Origin: Dichomitus squalens LYAD-421 SS1
Taxonomy: Eukaryota > Basidiomycota > Agaricomycetes > Polyporales > Polyporaceae
Direction of reading: 5' to 3'
Assembly (NCBI RefSeq): GCF_000275845.1
Contig: NW_006766887.1
Location: 24,396-88,395, forward strand
DNA length: 64,000 nucleotides
In this document: piece by piece, positions 1 to 9,239 of the stretch
Position numbering within the stretch: position 1 is the first letter of the stretch
Layout of the letters: the number at the start of each line of letters is the position of its first letter
Notes under the pieces: generated by a model
What the model saw: the letters and a program-made list of their open reading frames with translations, nothing else
What the model was told of the DNA's origin: nothing
Database searches by the model: none
Position numbers and translations under genes: made by a program

Positions 1-305
1 GTGCAGGCGTGGCGGGTGAGGAGGGTGGGGGACGCGCGACATGGAAGACCACCGACGCTGGCGCTACCGTGGCGCATCAGCGCGCAATTTTTGATGATCA
101 AAGTGCCCAATTGGTATTGTGGCGCTTGATGCGAGATTTTAGGGTTTGCGCGAGGAGGACCCGCCATTCGTGCTCCCTCCCCTCCCTCGCTGCGCTCGGG
201 GGGTCCCCCGAGCCGGGAGCACTCAGGCGGGCACTCTAAAGCCTCGTTCGCGCGATAAATACAGACGGCCTCCCCTCTTGGGGGGAGGAGGAGGTGTGAG
301 TATCG

Positions 306-396
306 CCTAACCCAAACCCAAACCCAAACCCTAACCGAACCCAAACCCGAACCCAAACCCGAACCCTAACCGAACCCTAACCGAAACTCTAACCGA
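306..396 (+). repeat. degenerate AACCCN hexamer array (telomere-like)
   Basis: About 14 tandem six-base units of the form AACCCN or AACCGA, with CCCTAA and CCCAAA variants, occupy this stretch. The C-rich strand is on +, as expected for a left chromosome end in a fungus with TTAGGG-type telomeres. It is degenerate and followed by genes, so it is an interstitial or subtelomeric remnant, or simply a telomere-like minisatellite. It lies directly upstream of the orphan gene that begins near 561. Confidence 0.6.
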
Positions 397-560
397 CGCG
401 TATCACTAAGACCGCGTGGGTTGGGAGGTTTGATACCTGCCTGGCCCGATATCCCAGAGGTTTGCAAACCTCGTTGTAGTCTCTACCAAGGCGAGGGCGA
501 AGGTGAGGAGCCGTCTCATCGACTAGCATTGTCTAGAGCCGCTGACACCTCCTTCTACAG

Positions 561-1751
561 GCCCACAAGGTGAAGAGCCGTCCTCCGCCCCCCGTCGTGT
601 CCAAGGCCAAGCGCAGCGCCGGAAAGAAGCGGCCCAACTCGCTACCAACCCCCGAGGTGTTCACCCGCTCGTCCCTTGCGGCCCGTGCTATCGCTGGGCT
701 GCAGACGAGCGGCGAACACCACCACGCCTCCCCGACCGAATGCCATGCTTGGGGCGCGACGGCACCACCTACTCGCGGTCGACGCCCAGAGCAGATGCCC
801 TACTCGCGCGACAGCGCGCTCATCTACCGGCATGAGCCTGCTTATTACCCGCACGCCACCCCACAGGGTCCGTTCGCCGGGCACCCTCCCTTCCGCCCCA
901 TCCCCAGTGCCGCTCCTCGCGAAGCGTACACGCCGCTCCCCAATCGGCCCACACAAGCTGGGTTCGCTGGCACGGACTACGCTGGGTGCGTCTTCGCACA
1001 GGCCGCTGCTGGCCGCCTCGTGCCTCCACCTCAAGTGGCGCAGCCCAACGCCTTCGTGGCGCAGGCGGGCGAGCCACTCGTCAACTGGTACGGGGCTTCC
1101 ACCGTTTGCCCCTGCAGCGCCCTCTCGTACTCCACTCGCGAGCGTTACACCGGAGTCGCTGTGAGCTCCCCACTAGGGCCGTCCACGCTCGCGCTGGAGC
1201 AGGTTCCCAATTCGGACGACGAGTTGTTCGACCTGAAAGCGTTGGAAGACAGCATGGCATCGAGCTCGCTGTCGGACGCTCTCGTCGACCACCACGCTGC
1301 TCCTGTGTACACGGGGCATGTTCGTACTGATGACGCGCTGCCTGGGTCGTACACCGGCGCTGTGTCGATCGGAGTGAGTGGATGGACGGGCTCACCTGAG
1401 GCTACCGTCTACTACGCGAATCCCGGAGCGCATAGCACGATTGGGGTCGAGCCAACGCTCAACGCCATGTATGCCGCGTCAATCGTCGGCGCGACTGTCG
1501 ACACCTTCCCGGGGATCCCATCGATCGTTCCTCTCACGAGCCAGATGGAGATTGATCCCACCTTCTCCGGCTGCTTCGACGAGTGCGAACCCTTGTGGTT
1601 GCCCTCGTCGACGTCCAACAACTCCTTCGGCGTCCACGACACCGTGGAACAGTGGGTCGATGGCACGTACCTCGCGTCGTCGCCGTCCTCCCACTACCCG
1701 CAACCTGAACTGGCCTTCCCCTTCACTGGAGCTGGCAGTTGGCTACAATAG
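561..1751 (+). CDS. Pro/Ser-rich orphan protein, 5' end unresolved
   Basis: An open frame of 396 codons ends at TAG 1749-1751. It begins directly after a good splice acceptor (CTTCTACAG, 552-560). A matching GTGAGG donor lies near 503, and the short upstream exon ends in basic residues. No ATG lies in frame between the hexamer array and 561, so the true start is either in an unseen upstream exon or at the internal ATG at 795. The N-terminal 30 residues are basic and proline-rich (KVKSRPPPPVVSKAKRS). The rest is rich in Pro, Ser, Ala and Tyr without any domain I recognise. Composition and the hairpin 255 bp downstream resemble the two orphan paralogues at 37.8 and 50.2 kb, but I see no clear sequence alignment with them. 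A nuclear or DNA-binding role is only a guess from composition. Confidence 0.45.
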   Translation, partial: AHKVKSRPPPPVVSKAKRSAGKKRPNSLPTPEVFTRSSLAARAIAGLQTSGEHHHASPTECHAWGATAPPTRGRRPEQMPYSRDSALIYRHEPAYYPHATPQGPFAGHPPFRPIPSAAPREAYTPLPNRPTQAGFAGTDYAGCVFAQAAAGRLVPPPQVAQPNAFVAQAGEPLVNWYGASTVCPCSALSYSTRERYTGVAVSSPLGPSTLALEQVPNSDDELFDLKALEDSMASSSLSDALVDHHAAPVYTGHVRTDDALPGSYTGAVSIGVSGWTGSPEATVYYANPGAHSTIGVEPTLNAMYAASIVGATVDTFPGIPSIVPLTSQMEIDPTFSGCFDECEPLWLPSSTSNNSFGVHDTVEQWVDGTYLASSPSSHYPQPELAFPFTGAGSWLQ

Positions 1752-1761
1752 TTAACTCATA
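1747..1761 (+). repeat. 15-bp direct repeat over the stop codon
   Basis: AATAGTTAACTCATA covers the TAG stop of the orphan gene and recurs exactly at 2038-2052, inside the right arm of the downstream hairpin. Confidence 0.6.
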
Positions 1762-2005
1762 TTCGTTGTAGGGAGCTGTCCTTTGTGACTTCCTCCACAA
1801 CACTGAGGCGGAGGCTACAAGTCTCTCCACGTAGTGTCCTCAAAGGGCGTATAAGGAAGCGCATGTAGATGTCGTACCCACTCACCACTCGTCTCTGTAG
1901 TGTCCATGTCCCTGTATTCATTCATCGAATTCCCTCTGTGCTTCAAGCTTCAAGTCCGTGTGCACCAACGTAGGGAGCGATAAGGTACGTCCCCGACGAC
2001 TGATT

Positions 2006-2055
2006 TGCTATGGGCTAATTATTTGTTGTTGGCAACAAATAGTTAACTCATAGCA
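2006..2055. repeat. 3' palindrome, copy A of three
   Basis: A 50-bp imperfect inverted repeat runs from TGCTATGGGC to CTCATAGCA. Its core is a perfect 8-bp stem, ATTTGTTG and CAACAAAT, around a TTGG loop, and the outer stem has three mismatches. Its ends match the palindromes at 39882-39928 and 48218-48262, and each of the three lies a similar distance downstream of an orphan-gene stop codon. Confidence 0.65.
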
Positions 2056-3928
2056 TACCCATCGCGTCTGATGTCGGATTGGTGTAAGCCTATGGGGGTG
2101 CGTCTAGCAGTGTCTCGTAGACAAAAGGATATTCTCGCACCACACAGCCCAGTAGCAATGGTCAAATCGAAGACAAGGGGGTTCAGTGTGTTAGTATCGC
2201 GATGGCACTCGGGGTCAAGACCGAAGCTGGCTGAGGTACACCACTCCGAGCTCTCGCTGGAAAGCTTGCAGACCTGCCACGTTTGATCAATCGATGCGCA
2301 GGTGAGGGCCACGCGATAGCAGATACTCAGGATATCGCGCGGACTGGAAAACAGGGGCATCGGCGTGAGCAGTGAGATGGCTGCATTGACATGTCGACCT
2401 TTTCAGTTGAGAACGAGCTAAGCCTTGGGGATTTCAGCAAGAATATTATCGACCGTGGCTCGTCTGTAGACTGGGTGGTTGTGCCAGAAAGACGTCGCGA
2501 TGAAGAGGCGCTTAGGATGGGGGCGCAGTACATAGCGGCGTTGATGATGCACGGGCCGGACTCGGACATCTGTACTTAGCTCCTGCCCACCACCGCCTCT
2601 TTTCATCGTCGTCATCACATGTCCCTTCTTGCTTCCCGACGCTCTACATCCGGCTTCTGTTGTGCAGGCTATGACTTTCTCAGTCCTCACCTCTTGTATT
2701 CCGACATGGCTTTAAATTCAAGCTGATGGCATCGCTATACTTACTGCCGTACTCGGGTACCTGGGTCAAATTCGGCTTCGAGGAAACACCTGGGCCCAAG
2801 CTTGAGGTCTATGAGCTACATAACAACGATGGGTTCCCAGGCGAGGGCCACCTGCATGTAAGGGCATCATGATGATATGGATAAAGCATGCTTGGTTCGG
2901 GGCAGGATGCCATCTTGGTTCGCGCATCTCTAGGCACCTGTCAACATCCTCGCACGTTCGTGCTAGGGGAGGTGCATTTAGACACAGCTCGTGTCTTCTG
3001 TGTTGTTAATTCACCACCCTGAGGACCCGTCAAAGGAAATGCCCCTTCTGCATCTTTACATACATCGATGCTACTGCTAGGAAGCTCTCCGCATGTCTCT
3101 CCCTAGTTGTGCACAGCCCTTGCATTCCATCTCCCACCCGCGGACTGAGCGGGTTTCGCTCCTCAAAACCAAAATATCTGCACATGGTTCGGGTCGGATT
3201 CTCTGTGCTATGGAATTGCCTTGGCATGAGCCTCTTGTCTATCACTGCCGGTACCCAAGGGAATGGTTTCACTATGCTTCTCACTAGTTCTGATGATTGT
3301 GTACAGGTTTGCCTGAACTGTTACCCTAAGTCACTTTCTCGGAGCCAAAGCGATGTATACTTCAGGTACCTCATCTTGTTCATTCGATATCGGTTTTCCT
3401 CGCTCGCTCGATATGGATGGCAGTCACATCTCCTTCGTAGGCACAAGGAGACCACTGTACCCGAACAGCCATCTCAACTTCCCGTTCGCCGGTATGACAT
3501 CGAACTCGGAAGCACTCTCGGTCGATATTCCAAGAAGACTGCCTTTGCAAGACAGCCCTCCCTGCATACAGTTTTCCCACAGCCAGGGGTCAATAGTACA
3601 GTCGTCACCGAGGAAAGGATATAATCCAGTGCCTACTGGGACACAGGTTATATGACAGTGGGCTGGCTTGGCATGTGCTCTCCATCCAAAGGTAAGGTGG
3701 CGTCCTCTTTCCGATTAGGTTCATCAAGCTAAACCTGTGTGGCTTTCTTCTTCATAAATCACGATATCACCGGCATGTACCCTATACATGCGGAGGCAAC
3801 GCTGTTATGGGAATGCATGGAGAAGATCGTGCTACATCATCTTCTCCCCTGACAATTGCGTGTTGCAGTCTGCCAATGCATCATGCGCAGCTGAATGCAG
3901 GGAAGCGTGCTCGCACAGCCTATCGTCG

Positions 3929-3936
3929 TATATAAA
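3929..3936 (+). promoter_or_regulatory. TATA box of the aspartic peptidase
   Basis: TATATAAA lies about 81 bp upstream of the peptidase ATG and is followed by a pyrimidine-rich stretch, a usual layout for a highly expressed fungal secreted-enzyme gene. Confidence 0.55.
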
Positions 3937-4016
3937 GCCTCTCAACAGCGTTCCGACGTCTCATTCCTCTGTCTGCTCTCTGCAGCCCACCCACACTCCT
4001 TTCCTTTCCTATAGCC

Positions 4017-5569
4017 ATGTTGTGCAAGGTTACACTGATCGCCGTCGCAATCGCGCAGCTCTGTGTGGCTGCACCCGCGCATCGGGATGTTGGTATCAGT
4101 ATCGCTTTGCAAAAGAACAGCTCGCTCACCACCGCCAACGGCACCTTCAACCATGCTGCTGCAATCAGGCACTCCGTTAAAGTCGCTAAGTACGCGCTAT
4201 TTATATAGCTTTCATTCCTCCTACTCACATCATGATGCTGCAGCAAGTACCGCCAGAACTTGATCAATTTCCACAAGAATACTGGCCGCTTCCCCAAGAA
4301 CGTCACCACTATTCCTCCTCCCAAACTAATGCCCTCGAATCTCCGTCGACGTCAAAATGAATCGCTGGAGGACATTGGGGATGACACAGAATGGGCTGGT
4401 ACAATCGGCATCGGAACTCCCCCTACACCGTTCCTGATCGACTTCGACACGGGCTCATCGGATCTCTGGGTACCCTCGTCCTCTTGCGCAGATTGCGGGG
4501 CCCATCAGACGTACGATGCTACGGTGTCATCTTCGAGCGTGGCTCTAGAGGGCACTTTCGAGATCGAGTACGGGGACGGCTCGACGACATCTGGTCCCAT
4601 CTATACCGATATAGGTACAATGCCCATCACAACGTTTCGCGCCCAAAGATGTTCGGTGATAGACTCACTATACGGCTTTGCAGTGACCGTCGCGGGTGTC
4701 GCGGCTAGGAACCAATCCTTCTCGGCCGTCACGCAAGAGTCCTCGCAATTCTCAGAGGACACGATCGATGGCATCCTTGGTCTCGCCTTCCCGGATATCT
4801 CCAACTTGGGCCAGGTCTGTTCCTGTTTCCTCTGTCTGCTGTCCCCACATTGGTGACGGGTGTCCTCTTTTGCAGCCGCCCTTCTTCCAAACGGCGCTCG
4901 TGCAAGGCAGCGTTCCCGAGGGCGTCTTCGGTTTCAAACTCTCGTCCAACGACTCTGAACTCTATCTGGGTGGCACGAACACGTTGCTCTACACCGGCTC
5001 GCTCGAATTTCACAACGTCTCCGAGGTCGGCTACTGGCAGATTGGCGGGACGAGCGCTGTGCTCAACAACGACAAAGCCATAGCGTCGGGCTTTGACACG
5101 ATCATCGACTCTGGCACTACCATCATGTACGGGACTCCTTCCGATGTTAGCGCTTTTTACAGCGCCATTCCCGACTCGCAGGTCTTCGACCAGGCCAACG
5201 GGCTTTATTCGTACCCCTGCGACTCTCCGCCCTCACTAGCGTTCAGCTGGGGTGGCAATTTGTGGACGGTCAGCGAGGAAAAGTGAGTGAAGGCTCGTCA
5301 GTCCTTATTTGAATGGTTCCTTACAGATTCTGCAGCTTCAACCTCGGAGAGACCGAAGAAGGCTCCGGTCAATGCGTTGGCGCGCTTTCCGGCGAGGACC
5401 TCGGCCTCGGGGACAACGTCTGGCTGCTCGGAGACAGGTACGTCGTATAGCCACGTGCGCTACTGAAATACAAAGGGTGAACTGGTCGCTGCTGTCTAGC
5501 TTCATGAAGAACGTTTACACGGCGTTTGATTTTGATCACAAGCAGGTCGGCTTCGCGGCGTTGGCTTGA
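4017..5569 (+). CDS. secreted aspartic peptidase (family A1, pepsin-like)
   Basis: Five exons (4017-4189, 4244-4814, 4876-5282, 5327-5437, 5500-5569) give 443 residues, and all phases agree. The protein opens with a hydrophobic signal peptide ([20 protein letters not shown]). A propeptide of roughly 90 residues follows, ending near the dibasic RR before NESLED. Both active-site motifs of the pepsin fold are present: [11 protein letters not shown] in exon 2 and IIDSGTT in exon 3. The flap motif YGDGSTTSG, with its tyrosine, is intact, and the C-terminal [16 protein letters not shown] segment is typical of A1 enzymes. The role is therefore extracellular or vacuolar protein hydrolysis at acid pH. 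Polyporopepsin-like secreted enzymes are the nearest class by layout. A TATA box lies about 80 bp upstream. The gene stands alone, with more than 1 kb of empty sequence on each side. Confidence 0.95.
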
Positions 5570-6973
5570 GCATGCGATCAAGAGCTTCCGTGGTATCCAC
5601 AGATCACAATTGCTCAAGTGCTCTGTATCCGGAGGTCCATAAATATATGTTTTGTCTTACTACCCATGCCTTGTCCAGGTGTGGCTGTCATTCTCTACCA
5701 ATAGTCACTCTTTGAGACATTGTACAGTACTGCTGGCGTTAATTTGCCGACGATCTCGTACTCTTGATCGTCGCAAGGACGATTCCCGATGTCTACAAAC
5801 GGCTCTAAGACCATTGGAAGATGCATAGTAGTATCATGCTTCCCAGAAGGAGCAGTTTGAGCGGGTATAGGAGCTTTATTCGAGTGAACCCTAGGACCTT
5901 CAAAGGGGATTGACATAGTTTGTCTGGCCTTCTCTCAACGCGACAATCCATAAGCTGTACCAACACAAAGTAGTTTCCAGTATATTCTCACCTTCTTGGG
6001 TTCATTGAATGACGCATGTGCTAGATTTCCCAGAGAAACTTCCTACATAGTTCGTCTACTCGGCGAAACCCGGTGGAAGTGTGAATCGATGACGAGCGCC
6101 AATGATCAACGCACTGCAACCAGTGCCAGTCTCTGCTTCAGTCGTTGCCATTTCCTTCAGACTGGTGAAGAAGTGCTCATCGTCTTTGCCTGAGCCAAAG
6201 AAAGGAAAGTGACTACTGAGCTTTGAATGACTGATTTCTTAGGGCTGGAATGGCTCGCGAGACCGCGTAGTACGTGTCATCAATGCTTAGCCGAGCATAA
6301 TCGCCTTAGGCCGTACAACCTATCGTGGGGCAACAAAAGCAACATCGGAGTATACGAGTTTCATTCATGCGTCACTTTTGGCCTTCATTTGTTCGTGACA
6401 GGTCAAAAGATGATAGGAGTCGCTCTGCCTTTGTGTACTTACAATGGTCGACGTATCGACATTGCAACGCTCAATCCCGAAACATCAAACTCTCAATGTC
6501 TGTAAACGCTTGGGAATCCATGTAGTATATATGGCATGCAGAGCCGACATCTCCATGCAACTCACTCCTGTCCATTCGACCTTGCCCCTTTAAGTTGAGA
6601 GTACAGCTCGTCCTTGATCCCTAGCCCGCCTCGAAAGCTCACGATCGTCAATATTGGACAAGCTCTACTCAAAGAGGTCAGCGATCGCTATGTCTCTGGC
6701 AATACGCACACCTCATCTGACCTCATCCGGTCATCTTTGCTTCCCTAGGCCTGGACCTCTGTGCCACAGCTTTGTGCATGTCTACATGGTAGCCGTTGGT
6801 GCACGCGTTCCACACGAGCAAGCGATTATTCAAGGTGTACGAGTGGGACCCTGGCACGACATATACTGCCTATGAAATCCGTACTAAACTCCACCTATCG
6901 GCTTGGTTCCCCGCTTCTATTGGCCAAAGACTCCTTTGTCAGACTCTCCCAAGCCTTCTTCAGATTCCAGCTA
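5570..6973. other. intergenic stretch with no supported gene
   Basis: Only short frames without family resemblance or coherent splice signals are visible. A pyrimidine-rich tract just before 6974 could be the initiator region of the fragmentary locus that follows. Confidence 0.45.
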
Positions 6974-7351
6974 TGTCCGATATTCTCGAGCATCAGGACA
7001 ACGAGAAGCAGTCCGATGGCGACACAGTCACCGGACACTTCATCCAGAAGCAGTCTATCCCAAAGCGGCTGGTCAAGGCAGTCGGGGCGAATGCGGTAAG
7101 CCGTTGCTGTGGCTAGACTTCATGCCCTCCTCAACCGCTCATGACGAACATGTCTGCATAGCCCTAGAAGCAAGGCAATCTCGGCCGATATCATCTCAAC
7201 GAAGCAAACGGGGAGACTCAGACAACTGATTCGCACAGTGCTACCCTTTCGACCACGTACTCAGACTAGCGCTTCTATGACGTTCGCGAAGGCTGCCACC
7301 ACTACTGCTATAGCCCATTTCACATCAAAAATGTCTGCATCTCCCAGTAAC

Positions 7352-7526
7352 TGTAACGGTGGCGTCACGGATGACGCACCGTCACAGAGAAGTACGGCAG
7401 TACCCGGCTTAGTCACCCGAGGTAACGGTGCTTAGTGGCTGTAACGGGCTGGGAAAGTGGGACGGGTAGTCCAACGGTTGTGCGTGGTGCAATTCCCGCA
7501 CGTTCCATTTTCAGCTAGTCGTTACA
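7352..7526. repeat. TRIM left LTR (175 bp)
   Basis: Identical over its full length to 7613-7787. It contains a tRNA-A-box-like segment (GGTAGTCCAACGG) that may only reflect chance or ancient tRNA-derived sequence. Confidence 0.85.
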
Positions 7527-7612
7527 TTTGGTGGAACGTCAGTGAATGCGTTCGAACCCCGGCTCAACCAATGGCATTTGGTTTCCCCAGGCCTCGATCG
7601 AGAGAGGGGGGA

Positions 7613-7787
7613 TGTAACGGTGGCGTCACGGATGACGCACCGTCACAGAGAAGTACGGCAGTACCCGGCTTAGTCACCCGAGGTAACGGTGCTTAGTGGC
7701 TGTAACGGGCTGGGAAAGTGGGACGGGTAGTCCAACGGTTGTGCGTGGTGCAATTCCCGCACGTTCCATTTTCAGCTAGTCGTTACA
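7613..7787. repeat. TRIM right LTR (175 bp)
   Basis: Identical copy of 7352-7526, preceded directly by the polypurine tract and followed by the GTAAC target duplication. Confidence 0.85.
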
Positions 7788-8341
7788 GTAACCCAGGTCA
7801 ATATGCTCAGCACTCGCCGACGGGGGAATACGTCCAGAAGCAGTCCATCCCGAAGTCGGTGGCGAGGGCGATTCCCAAGCACGACGTAAGACTACATGAC
7901 TTCGAGAGCGCCTCTGCATAAACTCACCAGGTTGGCTAGATTGTAAACACAATGATGCTTCTGGGGGTTGGAGGGCATGAGCGGGAAGCTAAGGTTCGGA
8001 ACGCCACAGGCTGAGCGGGCGAACGCCAGGAGGCGGCTGCTGCTGCGCGCTCTCAAGAAGGCGAAGGCGGCGTGCCCGCCTTTTACGACCGTACCTCTTC
8101 CTGCAACAACGAAGGCAGAGGTAGATAATGGTCGTCTTCGACGGCTACGCCTCTTGCTCTTGCCACAAAAGCGAAGGTGAGCAAACATCCCGCCGACCGG
8201 AGCCTGGGTGATCTGTTGACTCTTACGTCCATACAGCCTGATGACGTACACCCCATCGAAGTCCGACTAGTCTCATCGTCCGCGAAACCACCAGCCTCTG
8301 CACTCGCTGAGAACATCATGGCAGAGGATGTCCTTTTATAA

Positions 8342-9239
8342 TGTACTAGCAAAGAACTTGCATGGTCTATCGACCCTTATAAACATCAGGTCGACCATCG
8401 TTGTTCCATGCGCGCGTCCTGACAGAATCCTAACCCCAGGTCTCAGTTGTCGGGTACTTCGTATGTTCAAGCGTCTTCGCCGCAGCTATTCTGGGTGGAG
8501 CGCTTATGGAGCGCCACAACTCGTCACCGCCGTCAAAATCAGATTCCGAACCTCGAGGAGGGGTACGAGATATCTCGTGTACTTGATAGTATCAGCGGGA
8601 GAAGTTCCTGGGCGGTCACTCACCGCCCCAGGCCCCAGGACTACATATTGGGATATCCGAACGAGTCATTCGTCCAAATTGGTCACACTGTGCCCGCAGG
8701 AATTTCTAGAATTGGCGTACAAGGTCGACTTCTCGCCAACTGAGATGGTTTAGCTCCGTTTATGCCTTTGGTCTGAGTGTAGTAGTGCAGAGCGTCCCAG
8801 GTTTACTCAGACGGCAGAAGGTGGCGTATAATCAGGCTGTCCTCCAAGTAAACCTAGGACCGACACCTACAGCATATAAACGGGTCTAATATACATGATG
8901 ATAAGGGTATAAGGATAGGTATATGCAGGAAGAGGCTATATAGTATGTGCAGCACGAATGGACGAGATGGACAGAGAGCTGGGCATAATGACTGTCCGCA
9001 GACACCAGATGAGGAACAAGGGCGCCAAAAGCAAGGCAAAACAAGGAAAAACACAAAGGACAGCAGTAGCGGATGGCACAGAGAACCGGCCACAGCAAGC
9101 AGAACGCCACTCAAGAGGTACCGAGTATGTGAACAGTCCATTGTTTACGTTTCAAAAAGAGCGCCAAGAAACAAGGGGTGTAAGTCATAAAATCGTGCGT
9201 TCGTGAGCCGCAGGCAAGACAAAGGGCGAGGATCAGGTA
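8342..9239. other. intergenic stretch with no supported gene
   Basis: This gap lies between the fragmentary locus and the 3' end of the minus-strand Ser/Pro-rich gene. Only short overlapping frames are seen, and the part nearest 9240 is probably its 3' UTR. Confidence 0.45.

Larger units (their letters stand above)
1752..4016. other. intergenic stretch with no supported gene
   Basis: Apart from the palindrome and the TATA box near the right end, the open frames here are short, overlap in several frames, lack splice-consistent extensions and match no family I know. I see no gene. Confidence 0.5.
7352..7787. mobile_element. TRIM: 436-bp non-autonomous LTR retrotransposon
   Basis: Two identical 175-bp direct repeats (7352-7526 and 7613-7787) start with TGTAACG and end with CGTTACA, the canonical TG...CA termini of LTRs. 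They flank an 86-bp internal region. Two bases after the left LTR is TGGTGGAACG, a plausible primer-binding site (TGG pairs with tRNA CCA ends). The last 13 bases before the right LTR are all purines (GAGAGAGGGGGGA), a polypurine tract. The 5-bp direct repeat GTAAC flanks the whole unit (7347-7351 and 7788-7792) as a target-site duplication. There is no coding capacity, so mobilisation would need proteins from another element. The lack of any LTR difference implies a recent insertion. Confidence 0.85.
6974..8341 (+). pseudogene. fragmentary repeated-exon locus interrupted by a TRIM
   Basis: An ATG at 6974 opens a 41-codon exon ending at a GTAAGC donor. After the TRIM, a second exon of the same design ends at a GTAAGAC donor. 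Both carry the core QKQSIPK followed by a basic helix-like stretch (TGHFIQKQSIPKRLVKAV and TGEYVQKQSIPKSVARAI), so an exon was duplicated. Further downstream a coding-looking segment ends at a GTGAGC donor. A short last exon follows a TCCATACAG acceptor at about 8234 and stops near 8341. I could not join these pieces into one frame throughout, and the LTR element sits at what looks like a splice acceptor. I recognise no family. It may be a decayed small gene, or an expressed gene with the element inside an intron. Confidence 0.3.

Noticed and set aside
3109..3624. 171-codon + frame upstream of the aspartic peptidase
   Set aside because: Overlaps equally long frames in other phases and matches nothing; not supported.
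7440..7600. tRNA-derived SINE inside the repeat at 7.4 kb
   Set aside because: A-box- and B-box-like stretches exist, but no cloverleaf forms, and the LTR termini, polypurine tract and target duplication explain the whole unit better.
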